A DNA stretch of 64,000 bases, taken from CAZPUS01 sp964589825. GTDB lineage: Bacteria; Fibrobacterota; Chitinivibrionia; Chitinivibrionales; WJKA01. Positions within the stretch are counted from its first letter, which is position 1. Each line of letters starts with the position of its first letter. A program made the position numbers and the translations under genes. A model generated the notes under the pieces. The model ran no database searches and was not told the DNA's origin. It saw nothing but the letters and a program-made list of their open reading frames with translations. The stretch is from assembly GCA_964589825.1 (NCBI GenBank), contig CAZPUS010000006.1:50395-114394 (forward strand), in the 5' to 3' direction. Positions 52,344 through 62,483 of this stretch are shown here, in pieces.

Positions 52344-55300
52344 GTGTCATTTTTTTGTTCAGCAAAGTATCATGCAATAGGTTTTGGTTTGGTTGCATTC
52401 TTTTTTTCTGTCTTATGCTGTAAAACGGCACATGCAAAAGATGCAGAGGATCCTACCGTTATAATTACCCGTCCCCGTGATCTTTCGATTGACGGGACAA
52501 TCGAGGACAAATGGTTTCTTTCGCTTTCTGAGCAGTATATGTATATGCGTTTTTATCAGGCGGACGGGGTTCGGGTAATCGATTATCCAGCGCTTGCTAA
52601 AGCGGTTACAGAGCTTTCCGATATAACCGATATCGTTGCTGATGATCGGTATTTTATGTATGCAAAGGATGTAAAAGCCGATTATCTCGTTCGTCAAAAA
52701 TACGAAATCGCTGAAAAAATGCTGGAAGAGGATAAAATCAGCTATATGGCCGAGGTCGTGGATGCAGAGGATAAAAGCATCGTGGCCACATGTGAGGCGC
52801 TTTTCACTACAGGCCGGACCGCGCGGCTACTCGACTCCTGTGCCACCGTGCTGATGACGGCAATGGGTGTGAATGATGCCGGTCTTTCATTCAGTCAGTC
52901 TCTGGTATCCGAAAACGGCGACGCGGTAGTGCAACTCGGAGATGCGCTGCTTTCATATTATTATCGTCGTGACCGGACTAAAGAAGAAATTGCACAGGAT
53001 CTGTCGTCCCTTGCGCGCAGCGATCGTGATATGAAACTTGCCGTATATCATTCCGCAAAGGCATGGCTTGAATTGAAGCAATGGAGTCGTGCCGCGACAC
53101 AATTCAGTAACCTGGTAACCGCGCTTTCTAATCCATTCGCACATATTTACGTATCCGCATCACGCGCACATTTGCGCAGTGGTAATTATGACGAGGCGGT
53201 GCGTATGGCCAATGTCGGTATGCGCGATGATTTCGCGAAAGCGCAGCTGCAGGTTCAGAAAGCCGAAGCACTGGCGGCGCAGGGTAAGGAGGAGGAGGCA
53301 TTTGCGCTGTACAAAAAAATATACGAACGGGATACCCTGCCGAAGGCGGGTATATATATTGCGCGATATCATAACCGGCATAACGAGCCGGGAACGGCAC
53401 GCACGTACGCGTCGCGTATACTGCGGTCCCATGTGCAGCACGTCCCCGCTCTGGTAGAGCTTGGTAAAAGCCACGTATTACTGTCCGACTACAGAGAGGG
53501 AATAGAACATCTTGAAGAAGCTTTGGTCTATGCGGAGAGCACTCTTCACACTGCCGATTCGCTCCGTGCAGTCGCGTATATTAAATTAAAGGAGCATGAA
53601 CGTGCCGCGCGTTTGTACGATACCCTCTACTCTCGCGATGAGGGCGATCTTTCGTTACTCAGGAGTGCTGCCCGGCAGTATGAACGTGCACAAAACCGTG
53701 AAGAGGCTGTTGCAAGATACGAGGAGTATGTCACACGAAGAAAACCGGACGAATCGGATGTATATTTGACACTTGCGAAGCTCTATGAGGCACAGAGGGG
53801 ATATCGCGAGGCTGCACAGCGTTATGTGGATGCGTATGAGAAAGGAAAGGATCAATCGCATCTTACACATGCGGGGCATCTGCTGTTCGAAAACGGGTAT
53901 AAAAAAGAGGCGCAGCAGATTTACGAAAGATATCTCGATGAGGGCTACAACGATATCAATGTACGCAGACATCTTGCGAAGATATACTATTCAGAGAAAA
54001 CGTATTCGGGGGTTACCGACATACTCGGATCGCTCGATTATGCATCCGACATCGAGGTCCCCGAGCTTATGATGGTAGCCGAGTCTTTTTTTATTCAACA
54101 GAAGCATAAAAGAGCTTCTGCATTTTTAACCCGTGTACGTGCGCGGGATCCGGAGAATACAAAGGCGCTGCGCTACAGTGCGCTGACTATGGAAAAACTC
54201 GGAAACGCTGCACAGGCATGTGAGTTGTACAGGAACTATCTGCAGCGTGCTCCGCAGGACAGCGCACAAAAGTATGGGTATCGCTGTGCACAACTGTATG
54301 AACAGGCAGCAGACCACGAAAGTGCCGTAGCACAATACAGAAGAAATATGACACGGTTTCCGAATGATATGCGCAACTATACCGCGCTGTTCGCACTGCA
54401 TGAAAAGCGCGGCAATACCAGCGCATCCCTTCGGTTGCTGGGGCAGGCAGTGGAGCAGTTTCCCGATAAAGCCACATTCAACTGCAGATACGCCGATCTG
54501 CTCGAAAAAAACGGTCAGGCGCAAAAGGCACTACGGTATTTCGAGGCATGCAGAAAAAAAAGTGCGGATGATTCCGTGTTCATGAAAATGGCGGATATAT
54601 ACTTCAAGGAGGGTGATTATTCAAATGCAGTATCATCATATCAAAAGGCAGTCGCCCGTGCTCCGTATGACTGGAAGCTTCATTATAGACTCGGCTCTGC
54701 CTTGTTTCATGCAGGAGAAATCGAGGATGCGGTTGAAGCCTTGAAAGAGGCCCGGCAGTTCAAGGAGAACGATCCCGGCGTTCTTGCTCTTCTGGATTCA
54801 TGCTATCGTCGCCTTGGGAAAAAAAACGCGCGTATTCCGGTGCTCAAGGCATTCGTTGCTGCATCAAAGGAAAAAGAGTATGCCCGTTTGCTTACACTGG
54901 GGACACTTCTTATGGAGACCGATCGTCAAAGCGAGGCTATTACTTATCTGACGCAAGCCCAAAAGCAGGCGGAAAGTGATCCCGAGTCATCCATCAGGCT
55001 TGCTCGTCTTCATATGCAGAAGCAGAACTATGAAAAGGTAATTGCACACCTGGAACATGCACTGCAGCAAGGAGATCACTCTTTTAACACGTATATGCAC
55101 CTTGCAAGAGCGTATACGCAGCAGGGACGGCACAAAGATGCGGCGGATTTTTATTATAAAGCGGTGGAGAAAAAGCCGGATAATGCGGCGGCGCATTATT
55201 GGCTCTCCAGTGCACTATCGCACACAGGTAACGAGGAGGCTTCGTTTTCGCATTTGAAAGATGCGCACAGGCTTGCGCCCGGAAACCATGAGTATGCAAG

Positions 55301-56435
55301 TGCGCTTGCACGAAAATTGTTCGATCGCGGTGATGCGCAGGCCGCCGCACAGAAGCTTCGTGCAATTCTGAAGGCGAATGCGGATGAGACAGACGTTCTT
55401 ATGGATGCGGCACGGATATATTCCCATATCGGTCATACCGACAGTGCACGGCTGTTGTATCAGCGGGCGCTGCGAAACGATCCTGAGTGTATAACGTGTA
55501 TCGAAAAGATCGCCGATCTCTATTTTGCTGCAGCCGATTATCACAGTGCATCGACATTCTATGAAAGGCTGCTTCGCAGAAACGAAGAGGCCGGGGCACG
55601 GGAAAACCTCGCCGTCAGTCTTTTAAAACAGGGTGAAGAGCAAGAGGCGGCCTCGATGCTGGAGTCGCTTCTTGCTCGTACCGGTAGCAATCGAAGCAGG
55701 TTTTGGCTGGGGTATTATCACCTTTCCATAAACGAGATCGCTATGGCCCGGCGTCTTCTGCAGAATGCGAGAACGCAGGACGGGTGGTATTATCTGCTTG
55801 CGGCCCGGGTCGCCGAAAAGCGTCGGGAGTACAAAAAGGCGTATAAAAACTATATGATCGCGCAGCGGGCGTTGACAGGCAAGGTCGAAGCGCTTGCAGG
55901 GTGCGGAAGGATGAACCTTAAAAAGGGTGACTATGATCGGGCGATTCATTTTTTTGGGAAGGCGCTGGGGGTTCAGCCGCAAAACTCCTCCCTGCTTCTT
56001 GGGCTTGCGAATGCCTATGAGATGAAAAAAGATTTTGAATCGGCTATCTCGATTTATGAAAAGGCTGTCGAGCGTGTTCCCGATGATCGCGACCTTTATT
56101 ACGCCATGGCACGCGCCTACAGCAAAAAAGGGGAGCATATAGAGGCCGTTACCCTGCTGAAAAAAGGGATCTCACGGGTTGATAATCCTGCAAAGCTGTA
56201 TATGGCACTGGGGCACGAATACCGTATTACCTCGCAATTCAACGATGCGATTGATGCCTATAAAAAAGCCGCAAAAAAAGGTAAAGAGGCGGGAGTGGAA
56301 GCCTATCGCTATATCGGCAATATCTACTACGGGCAGTTCAAACACAAGAAAAAAGCGCAAAAGTACTATAAAAAATATGTAAAAAAAGAGGGCAGAAAAG
56401 CGCTGCAGGTACGTCGAATCCTAGAACGAATGTAG
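52344..56435 (+). CDS. giant exported TPR protein with TolB-like N-terminal domain
   Basis: A 1363-residue exported protein starting at GTG 52344 after AAGGGAG. A signal peptide (IGFGLVAFFFSVLCC) ends near AHA. Residues about 35-180 (VIITRPRDLS ... VKADYLVRQKYEI ... GRTARLLDSCATVL) look like the TolB-like/CsgG-like 'find-and-degrade name' domain that often precedes TPRs. From about 190 to the end there are roughly 30 tetratricopeptide repeats, such as AALYDTLYSRDEGDLSLL-type and GDYDRAIHFFGKALGVQP. It is probably a periplasmic scaffold. The C-terminus is highly basic. Confidence 0.78.
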   Translation: MSFFCSAKYHAIGFGLVAFFFSVLCCKTAHAKDAEDPTVIITRPRDLSIDGTIEDKWFLSLSEQYMYMRFYQADGVRVIDYPALAKAVTELSDITDIVADDRYFMYAKDVKADYLVRQKYEIAEKMLEEDKISYMAEVVDAEDKSIVATCEALFTTGRTARLLDSCATVLMTAMGVNDAGLSFSQSLVSENGDAVVQLGDALLSYYYRRDRTKEEIAQDLSSLARSDRDMKLAVYHSAKAWLELKQWSRAATQFSNLVTALSNPFAHIYVSASRAHLRSGNYDEAVRMANVGMRDDFAKAQLQVQKAEALAAQGKEEEAFALYKKIYERDTLPKAGIYIARYHNRHNEPGTARTYASRILRSHVQHVPALVELGKSHVLLSDYREGIEHLEEALVYAESTLHTADSLRAVAYIKLKEHERAARLYDTLYSRDEGDLSLLRSAARQYERAQNREEAVARYEEYVTRRKPDESDVYLTLAKLYEAQRGYREAAQRYVDAYEKGKDQSHLTHAGHLLFENGYKKEAQQIYERYLDEGYNDINVRRHLAKIYYSEKTYSGVTDILGSLDYASDIEVPELMMVAESFFIQQKHKRASAFLTRVRARDPENTKALRYSALTMEKLGNAAQACELYRNYLQRAPQDSAQKYGYRCAQLYEQAADHESAVAQYRRNMTRFPNDMRNYTALFALHEKRGNTSASLRLLGQAVEQFPDKATFNCRYADLLEKNGQAQKALRYFEACRKKSADDSVFMKMADIYFKEGDYSNAVSSYQKAVARAPYDWKLHYRLGSALFHAGEIEDAVEALKEARQFKENDPGVLALLDSCYRRLGKKNARIPVLKAFVAASKEKEYARLLTLGTLLMETDRQSEAITYLTQAQKQAESDPESSIRLARLHMQKQNYEKVIAHLEHALQQGDHSFNTYMHLARAYTQQGRHKDAADFYYKAVEKKPDNAAAHYWLSSALSHTGNEEASFSHLKDAHRLAPGNHEYASALARKLFDRGDAQAAAQKLRAILKANADETDVLMDAARIYSHIGHTDSARLLYQRALRNDPECITCIEKIADLYFAAADYHSASTFYERLLRRNEEAGARENLAVSLLKQGEEQEAASMLESLLARTGSNRSRFWLGYYHLSINEIAMARRLLQNARTQDGWYYLLAARVAEKRREYKKAYKNYMIAQRALTGKVEALAGCGRMNLKKGDYDRAIHFFGKALGVQPQNSSLLLGLANAYEMKKDFESAISIYEKAVERVPDDRDLYYAMARAYSKKGEHIEAVTLLKKGISRVDNPAKLYMALGHEYRITSQFNDAIDAYKKAAKKGKEAGVEAYRYIGNIYYGQFKHKKKAQKYYKKYVKKEGRKALQVRRILERM

Positions 56436-56436
56436 C

Positions 56437-56473
56437 AAAAAAAAGCCTTTCGTGCGTAGCGCACGAAAGGCTT
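56437..56473 (-). terminator. intrinsic terminator of rpsA
   Basis: Perfect 14-bp stem AAGCCTTTCGTGCG / CGCACGAAAGGCTT with loop TAG between two convergent genes. On the minus strand it is followed by a run of T (AAAAAAAA on the plus strand at 56437-56444), making it a strong terminator for rpsA. For the rightward TPR gene only TATAAA follows, so it is weaker in that direction. Confidence 0.85.
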
Positions 56474-56507
56474 ATAAAGCATCGGGTATTAAGGGATTGC
56501 GAAATAA

Positions 56508-58403
56508 CTATTCCTGCGCAGTATCCTTTTCATCCTGCTGCTGCGTGTCCTCATCGTCAGAAGAGGATTCATCCTGCTGTGATGTCGCCGCTTCGGCCGG
56601 CGGGGCAGACTGTTGTGCGGCGTCGGGGACCTGATCGGCGTCGCTTTCGGATGCGGCATCGGCAGGTGTTTCTTTTTCGGCCGGCTTTGCGTCACGCACA
56701 GGATATTTTTCGCAATGCGCATTCCATTCCTGTTCGTCTTTGTCTTTGTAGTACTCCTTGACGCTGAGAAGAATACGCTTATCATCTGCATCGAATTCGA
56801 TCACTTCGGCGTTGATTTTTTCGCCGACGGTGAAAACTTCGGACGGTTTTTTGATTTCACGTCCCATCTGCGCCAGCGGAATAAACCCTTCGACATCCGG
56901 TTTTACTTCAACGATAAGACCACGGTCCAGAATACGGGAGATGCTCGCTTCGAGCTCTTTGCCCACCGGGAATTCTTCAGCCAGACCGGGCCATGGATTT
57001 TCCTGCAGCTGCTTAATGCCGAGAGACATCCGTCGTTTGTCCCTGTCGATACCGAGGACTTTTACATCGACATTTTCATTGCGTTTGAGAATTTCACCGG
57101 GGTGGTTCACCTTTCTGGTCCAAGACATATCCGAGATATGTATCAGGCCGTCAACGCCTTCTTTGAGCTCCACGAATGCACCGAACGCAGCGAAGCTCTT
57201 TATTTTTCCTTTAACCACGGAACCGATCGGGAATTCTTCTTCGATATCCTTCCAGGGATCGGGTTGTAGCTGTTTCAGACCGAGTGAAAGCTTCTGATTG
57301 TTTTTATCGAGAGTCAGTACAACCGCTTCAACGATATCCCCGAGTCCCACAACCTGAGAAGGATGTTTGATATGCTCGGTCCACGACATTTCGGAAATGT
57401 GTATGAGGCCTTCGATACCTTTTTCCAGTTCGATGAATGCACCGTAATCGGTGATGGAGACGATTTTTCCCCGCACCCTGGTTCCCACCGCATACTTGGT
57501 CTCTACGTCCTTCCACGGGTGTTCGTACAACTGTTTGAGACCGAGTGAAATCCGTTTTTTATCATCGTCAAAATCGATCACTTTTACTTTTATGTTGTCA
57601 CCGAGGGCTACGATTTCGGAAGGATGGTTGACCCGGCCCCAGGACATGTCGGTAATATGCAGGAGGCCGTCCGCCCCACCGAGGTCGATAAATGCACCAA
57701 AGTCGGTGATATTCTTGACGGCTCCTTCTCTGACGTCGCCTTTTTCAAGATCGCGCAGGATTTCCTCACGCATTTTTAATCGTTCGTCCTCGAGAATAAC
57801 ACGGCGGGAGACGACAATGTTTCGTCGGAGGCTGTTGACCTTTATAATGCGCATCTTGAGAGTCTGCCCCACCAGATTATCCATATCCGAGATCGGTCGC
57901 AGATCGATTTGGGACCCGGGCAGAAATGCATCTACACCGAATACATCGACAACCATACCGCCTTTTATGCGGCGAATAATAGTGCCGTCAACTTCGGTCT
58001 GATTTTTATATGCTTCCTGAATTTCGTCCCATACTTTAATAAAATCGGCTTTTGACTTCGAAAAGAGCGCTTCACCACTCTCATTTTCCCTGTCTTCGAC
58101 AAAGACCTCGACTTCGTCGCCTTCCTTATAACTATCGAGGCTTTTAAATTCGTCCTTTGGAATTATCCCTTCTGATTTAAACCCGACATCGATAATAACA
58201 TCTCGCTCACCGATCTTTATGATTTTGCCTTTAACGATTTCTTCATTTTCGATGCCCTTCATGTGCGGACCGTACTGCTCGAGGATTTCCTCTACTTCTC
58301 CGGGGCGATATCCGTGTTCGTCAAAATCGGCAAGATCGATTTTGTTGCCCTGGGCGTCCACGCCGTAGTGTCGTTCATCGGTTAGGTTCTGGGGGTCGGT
58401 CAT
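56508..58403 (-). CDS. rpsA: 30S ribosomal protein S1
   Basis: A 631-residue ribosomal S1 with six S1 RNA-binding domains. The first two are the ribosome-anchoring type (GKIIKIGERDVIIDVGF; GTIIRRIKGGMVVDVFG). Domains 3-5 have the typical DFGAFIDLGGADGLLHI, DYGAFIELEKGIEGLIHISE and AFGAFVELKEGVDGLIHISD. The sixth is more diverged (RILDRGLIVEVKPDVEGFI). A long acidic Asp/Glu/Gln/Ser tail of about 60 residues ends the protein. It follows cmk on the same strand, a widely conserved pair. Confidence 0.95.
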   Translation of the reverse strand: MTDPQNLTDERHYGVDAQGNKIDLADFDEHGYRPGEVEEILEQYGPHMKGIENEEIVKGKIIKIGERDVIIDVGFKSEGIIPKDEFKSLDSYKEGDEVEVFVEDRENESGEALFSKSKADFIKVWDEIQEAYKNQTEVDGTIIRRIKGGMVVDVFGVDAFLPGSQIDLRPISDMDNLVGQTLKMRIIKVNSLRRNIVVSRRVILEDERLKMREEILRDLEKGDVREGAVKNITDFGAFIDLGGADGLLHITDMSWGRVNHPSEIVALGDNIKVKVIDFDDDKKRISLGLKQLYEHPWKDVETKYAVGTRVRGKIVSITDYGAFIELEKGIEGLIHISEMSWTEHIKHPSQVVGLGDIVEAVVLTLDKNNQKLSLGLKQLQPDPWKDIEEEFPIGSVVKGKIKSFAAFGAFVELKEGVDGLIHISDMSWTRKVNHPGEILKRNENVDVKVLGIDRDKRRMSLGIKQLQENPWPGLAEEFPVGKELEASISRILDRGLIVEVKPDVEGFIPLAQMGREIKKPSEVFTVGEKINAEVIEFDADDKRILLSVKEYYKDKDEQEWNAHCEKYPVRDAKPAEKETPADAASESDADQVPDAAQQSAPPAEAATSQQDESSSDDEDTQQQDEKDTAQE

Positions 58404-58454
58404 GTGTAAAAATACTCCTCTGCCTGTGCAAATAGGGGTTGAGGGTGAAAAAAA

Positions 58455-59117
58455 TTAATGAATTAGTTTGGTTGCGTTGCGCAGTATCTCCTCTACCTGC
58501 TGCTCGAATGTAAGTTTGGTAGTGTCCAGCTCAATCGCATCGTCCGCTTTTTTCAACGGTGCGAGCGCACGGGTGGAATCTTTCCGGTCTCGTTCGTTTA
58601 TTTCGGCAATCAGCTGATTAAGAGTGGGGACGTCTGCTTTTTCGGTAAATTCTTTCTGCCGTCGCCGTGCGCGTTCGGTAACATCCGCGGTGAGAAAAAA
58701 TTTAAGGCTGGCCTCCGGGAAAACGACCGTTCCCATATCACGTCCCTCGCATACAACCGAACGGTTGTGTGCAATTTCGCGCTGCTGCGTTACAAGCTGT
58801 TTGCGCACCGATGCTATGGCGCAGTAATCGGATACATTCGCGGTAACATCGTAGGAACGAATCGCGGTCGCGACATTTTCACCGTTCATATGAAGCGTGG
58901 TTTCGTGTCCGGCACCTCTGAAGTCAAGTTCCATCTGGTTTATTTCGAACGCGATACGCTCGGTGTCGTGCACCGGGATTCCTTTTCGAAGACACTGCAG
59001 GGTTACCGCCCGATACATTGCACCCGTATCGAGATGTACGATGCCAAGACGTCTGGCCACTTCTTTAGCTGTCGATGTTTTTCCGGCTCCTGCGGGTCCG
59101 TCTAAAGTAATAATCAT
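58455..59117 (-). CDS. cmk: cytidylate kinase
   Basis: Phosphorylates CMP and dCMP, 220 residues. The P-loop is DGPAGAGKTST (6-16), with HLDTGAMYRAVTL for the CMP site, CEGRDMGTVVFPEA for the second CMP contact, and a lid RDRKDSTRALAPLKKADDAI. It is 51 bp upstream of rpsA in the same direction, the usual cmk-rpsA linkage. Confidence 0.95.
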   Translation of the reverse strand: MIITLDGPAGAGKTSTAKEVARRLGIVHLDTGAMYRAVTLQCLRKGIPVHDTERIAFEINQMELDFRGAGHETTLHMNGENVATAIRSYDVTANVSDYCAIASVRKQLVTQQREIAHNRSVVCEGRDMGTVVFPEASLKFFLTADVTERARRRQKEFTEKADVPTLNQLIAEINERDRKDSTRALAPLKKADDAIELDTTKLTFEQQVEEILRNATKLIH

Positions 59118-59362
59118 CTGCAGTAATATGTTGATTGCGGTTGAGCGAATTGTTTGTTATCGTTGCGGACATGCCATAGACTCTACAATGGGGTGTCGCA
59201 TGCACACGTGTAGGTTACACCCAGCTGTTTCCGCGTCTGCAGTACAAACGGCATACGGATGATTGTTGATGATCATCCAGGACATGTACATAAGACGCTC
59301 AACCTGAAGTGTGTGGAAAAATAGATAAATTCAACCCGGCAAGTCAAATGCGGTTTAGTGGA

Positions 59363-60019
59363 TTATGAAGAGGTCGGAGGTGGTATGGATTCGAATGCCT
59401 GCGAAAGCCACCCGGATTCCCAGTGGTGGGGAAATGATCGGCGAGGCAGAAAATGCGTCTGGATACCATGCTCTTGTGTGAACGCATAGAATTTTTCGTG
59501 ATCATCGATAAAATTCCTCCCGCCGATATGCATTATGGTTGTGTGTCTGCTTACTTTTTCGAGATCTTCCAGGCGGTTTTGGGGAAGGTCCTTTTCCCAT
59601 GTGGGTTGAGTAAAGAAAGAAGAGGTGTTCCACGGGGGCTGTTGTATATGCATGAGGGGTGCATCGAAAATGATAACGGCATAAAACAATGTAGGGTTAT
59701 CCATTGCGATGGCAAGTGCCCCAAGTCCGGATTTGCTGAAGCCTATCAGTATCGTATTCTTTTTCAACTCTGGTTCTATTTGTGCGAGCGTTTTCTGGCG
59801 GTATTCTTTGCTATACCAGACCTCTTTTTCAAAAAATACATTGAATAACCCGTGTTCAGGGCAATACGGCGTGCGTGGAGGTGTTCCATATGTCAGGTTA
59901 TCTGGTGCGGATGCAGGTAGGTATATTTCAATACAGTCGTTCATATTTTTGTCTTTTGTAAAGGTGATTTTTTGTACAATTCCGATACACGTAACCGACA
60001 TATACGGCTTTTTAGGCAT
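59363..60019 (-). CDS. alpha/beta-hydrolase-fold protein
   Basis: A 218-residue protein with a GFSKSG nucleophile elbow in LIGFSKSGLGALAIAMDNP (near 93), a following FDAPLMH strand and a late PHHW that could supply the catalytic histidine. This is the layout of a small alpha/beta hydrolase or esterase. The N-terminal strand region (TCIGIVQKITFTK) is unusual, and the substrate is unknown. No signal peptide is seen. The start is not firmly fixed. Confidence 0.65.
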   Translation of the reverse strand: MPKKPYMSVTCIGIVQKITFTKDKNMNDCIEIYLPASAPDNLTYGTPPRTPYCPEHGLFNVFFEKEVWYSKEYRQKTLAQIEPELKKNTILIGFSKSGLGALAIAMDNPTLFYAVIIFDAPLMHIQQPPWNTSSFFTQPTWEKDLPQNRLEDLEKVSRHTTIMHIGGRNFIDDHEKFYAFTQEHGIQTHFLPRRSFPHHWESGWLSQAFESIPPPTSS

Positions 60020-60254
60020 GCAGCATCTTATCTATATGCCGTATCCTTAAAATATACATAATTAATAAAAGTCCAGGTAATAAGAGTCCGGGCCGATACA
60101 CGTGTCTTTTGGGGCTGTGCAAAAAGGTCAATACATCAGATAAAATGGAAAGGCATGCGTCTTCTCGGGCATGCGTACGGGTCCTGATTATATTTTCTTT
60201 TTGACAACGCGATAACGAAGTATTCACACAGAAAACGGCTTTACTATACGAATA

Positions 60255-61148
60255 ATGTGTTCATACGAATGGTTCCGGAAAAGACGGCATGCAATTAGGC
60301 AAGAATACGCGCACCCAGAAGGGAGGCAACGGTCGGCTCGCCTTTTCCGCAGCGCTGTGTATGAGTTATACCGTAAGAAGGGACGAACCTTTCCCTGGCG
60401 TAGCCATGTTACCGACTACACGGTTTTTGTCTCGGAGCTCATGCTGCAGCAGACCCAGACTGATCGGGTCGTAGAGAAGTATCTCGCATTTGTTGAGCGC
60501 TATCCGGATTTCGAGGCGCTTGATAAAGCCTCTCTGCAGCAGGTGCTGTCGATGTGGCAGGGACTGGGGTATAACCGGCGGGCATTGTATCTGAAACGAA
60601 GCGCCGGGATACTTGTATCACAATACAACGGGATAATACCGGACGATGTGTACCAGCTGCAGCGGCTGCCCGGTATAGGAAAGGCCACAGCTCGATCCAT
60701 TCTTGCGTTTGCACGCAACCGTCCGGTCGTGTTTCTGGAGACGAATGTGCGTACCGTATACCTGTGGTTTTTCTTTGCTGACAATGCCGTATCAATCAGT
60801 GATCAGGTGCTGGAAGAACTCGTTGAAATAACCCTCGACAGGCACAATCCGCGTGAATGGTATTCCGCGCTCATGGACTGTGGCGCATGGATAAAGAAAC
60901 ATGTCGGCAATATCAGCAGAAAAAGCAGCTCCTACCGTACGCAGAGCCGCTTTGAAGGCTCTGACCGCCAGATCAGAGGGCGGATTCTGCGCCTTTTTAC
61001 TGATAGTGCACAGCTTTCGGCGCAAGAGATCCATGAGGCGATAAATGAAGACAGGGATCGTGTACAACGGATCCTCACATCGTTGTGCAAAGAAGGTTTT
61101 ATGGTAACCGAGTCGGCACACAGGTATACGCTTACCCCTGACCACTGA
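60255..61148 (+). CDS. MutY-like HhH-GPD DNA glycosylase without Fe-S motif
   Basis: A 297-residue A/G-specific adenine glycosylase relative. FVSELMLQQTQTDRVV carries E61, the MutY catalytic glutamate. The HhH motif is LQRLPGIGKATARSILAFA (136-154 without the first L), and LETNVRTVYL has glutamate where MutY has catalytic aspartate. The usual four-cysteine 4Fe-4S loop after 'MDxGA' is absent; KSSSYRTQSRFEGSDRQIRG stands there. A winged-helix tail replaces the Nudix-like 8-oxoG domain. I recall similar Fe-S-less forms in anaerobes and archaea. It probably excises a base, but its specificity is uncertain. Confidence 0.78.
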   Translation: MCSYEWFRKRRHAIRQEYAHPEGRQRSARLFRSAVYELYRKKGRTFPWRSHVTDYTVFVSELMLQQTQTDRVVEKYLAFVERYPDFEALDKASLQQVLSMWQGLGYNRRALYLKRSAGILVSQYNGIIPDDVYQLQRLPGIGKATARSILAFARNRPVVFLETNVRTVYLWFFFADNAVSISDQVLEELVEITLDRHNPREWYSALMDCGAWIKKHVGNISRKSSSYRTQSRFEGSDRQIRGRILRLFTDSAQLSAQEIHEAINEDRDRVQRILTSLCKEGFMVTESAHRYTLTPDH

Positions 61149-62448
61149 AAAGGATCGAGCTTTTGTTAAAAAAGGTTCCGGAGATGCACGCAGTGAGAAG
61201 GCATGCAAAGGTGGCGGCAATCAGTGCTCTGATACCCAGCGTGGAAAGGGAACTTTTCTTTTCGGGGACAAGCGAGGAAATCCCCCCGATAAAAATTGCC
61301 ATGGAAGCAAAATGGGCGAAACCGCACAATGCATAGGTGATAATAACGGGTGAACGGGAGTGAACGAACGCTCCCTCTGACATTGCCTGAGCCAGATGTT
61401 TATAGGAGGTGACCTCGGTGGCAACTATGCGTTCTCCGATGATACGGGCAGCTTCCGCCGCATCAGCGGGAGGGATGCCAATAATAAGCACCAGCGGGCG
61501 AAAGAGCAGAGAAAAAATGTTTTTCAGGCTCCACTGTACATCGGTGGCAAAAAGCGCATTGAACCACCCTCCAATGCCGCCGAGTATAAGGTTTACAAGT
61601 GCAACAAGTCCAAGGACGGCGATGAGAAGTGCAACGATTCCGACAATTACCCGCACACCGGAATTCGCACCGTTGATAATCGCATCGAATACGTTATCAT
61701 CTTTCTGAAAGTGAGGTTGAACCTGCGTGCCGAGTGTTTCGGGAGATTCTGTCTCGGGCATAATCACTTTCGACATAACCAGTGCGGCGGGAGCGGAAAT
61801 AAACGAGGCGGAAATAAGATGGCCGGCAATTGCGTCGAACGTGTCTTTTAGCATAAATACATAAAGAGCGAGGACGTTCGAGGCGACCGTTGCCATGCCC
61901 GCAACGAGTATGGTATGCAACTCCGAACGTGTCATTTTTTTTAGAAAGGGGCGGACAGTAAATGCCGATTCGATACCCACGAAAATGTTGGACGCAGCAC
62001 ATAGCGATTCCGCACCCGATATGCGCATAAGACGGGTAAAAATCCAGGCAAAACCCCGTATGATATACGGCATAATCCGGTAGAAGTAAAGAATGGAAAC
62101 CAGCGCCGAAAAGAAAATAATGGTGGGCAGTGCCTGGAAGGCGAGGATGTTACCTATGGCCCCTTCGTTTCCCGGGGGGAGTGCGAGGGGCCCGAATACG
62201 AATTCCGCACCGCGGGATGCACAGTCGATCACATTAACCGCGATATCGTTAATCCATAAAAACAGCTTCGAACCGACAGGGAATACAAATATACCGAGTG
62301 CGAACAGAAACTGCAGCGCAAGTCCCCAGCCAATAACACGCCCATGATACATAATTCCTTTGGAATGCCACAACAGCCGCGAGATACCCCACGCAATAAA
62401 AATGAGGATAAAAATACCGAAAAAGCTTATAAGGTTATAAAGCTCCAT
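61132..62448 (-). CDS. concentrative nucleoside transporter (NupC/CNT family)
   Basis: A 438-residue inner-membrane symporter for nucleosides. About ten helices are expected. Family motifs are AFQALPTIIFFSALVSILY, the GAESLCAASNIFVGIESA region, ATVASNVLALYVFML and SAPAALVMSKVIMPE. Its 3' end overlaps the convergent MutY-like gene by 17 bp. The ribosome site is GAAGGG. Ion coupling (H+ or Na+) cannot be stated. Confidence 0.92.
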   Translation of the reverse strand: MELYNLISFFGIFILIFIAWGISRLLWHSKGIMYHGRVIGWGLALQFLFALGIFVFPVGSKLFLWINDIAVNVIDCASRGAEFVFGPLALPPGNEGAIGNILAFQALPTIIFFSALVSILYFYRIMPYIIRGFAWIFTRLMRISGAESLCAASNIFVGIESAFTVRPFLKKMTRSELHTILVAGMATVASNVLALYVFMLKDTFDAIAGHLISASFISAPAALVMSKVIMPETESPETLGTQVQPHFQKDDNVFDAIINGANSGVRVIVGIVALLIAVLGLVALVNLILGGIGGWFNALFATDVQWSLKNIFSLLFRPLVLIIGIPPADAAEAARIIGERIVATEVTSYKHLAQAMSEGAFVHSRSPVIITYALCGFAHFASMAIFIGGISSLVPEKKSSLSTLGIRALIAATFACLLTACISGTFFNKSSILFSGQG

Positions 62449-62483
62449 ACAAAACCCTTCGATTATGTATAAGGAGGAACTAT

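Noticed and set aside
56613..57269. A 218-codon open frame on the plus strand within rpsA
   Set aside because: It is antisense to the clearly conserved S1 domains, has no ribosome site and resembles no family; it results from codon bias on the other strand.
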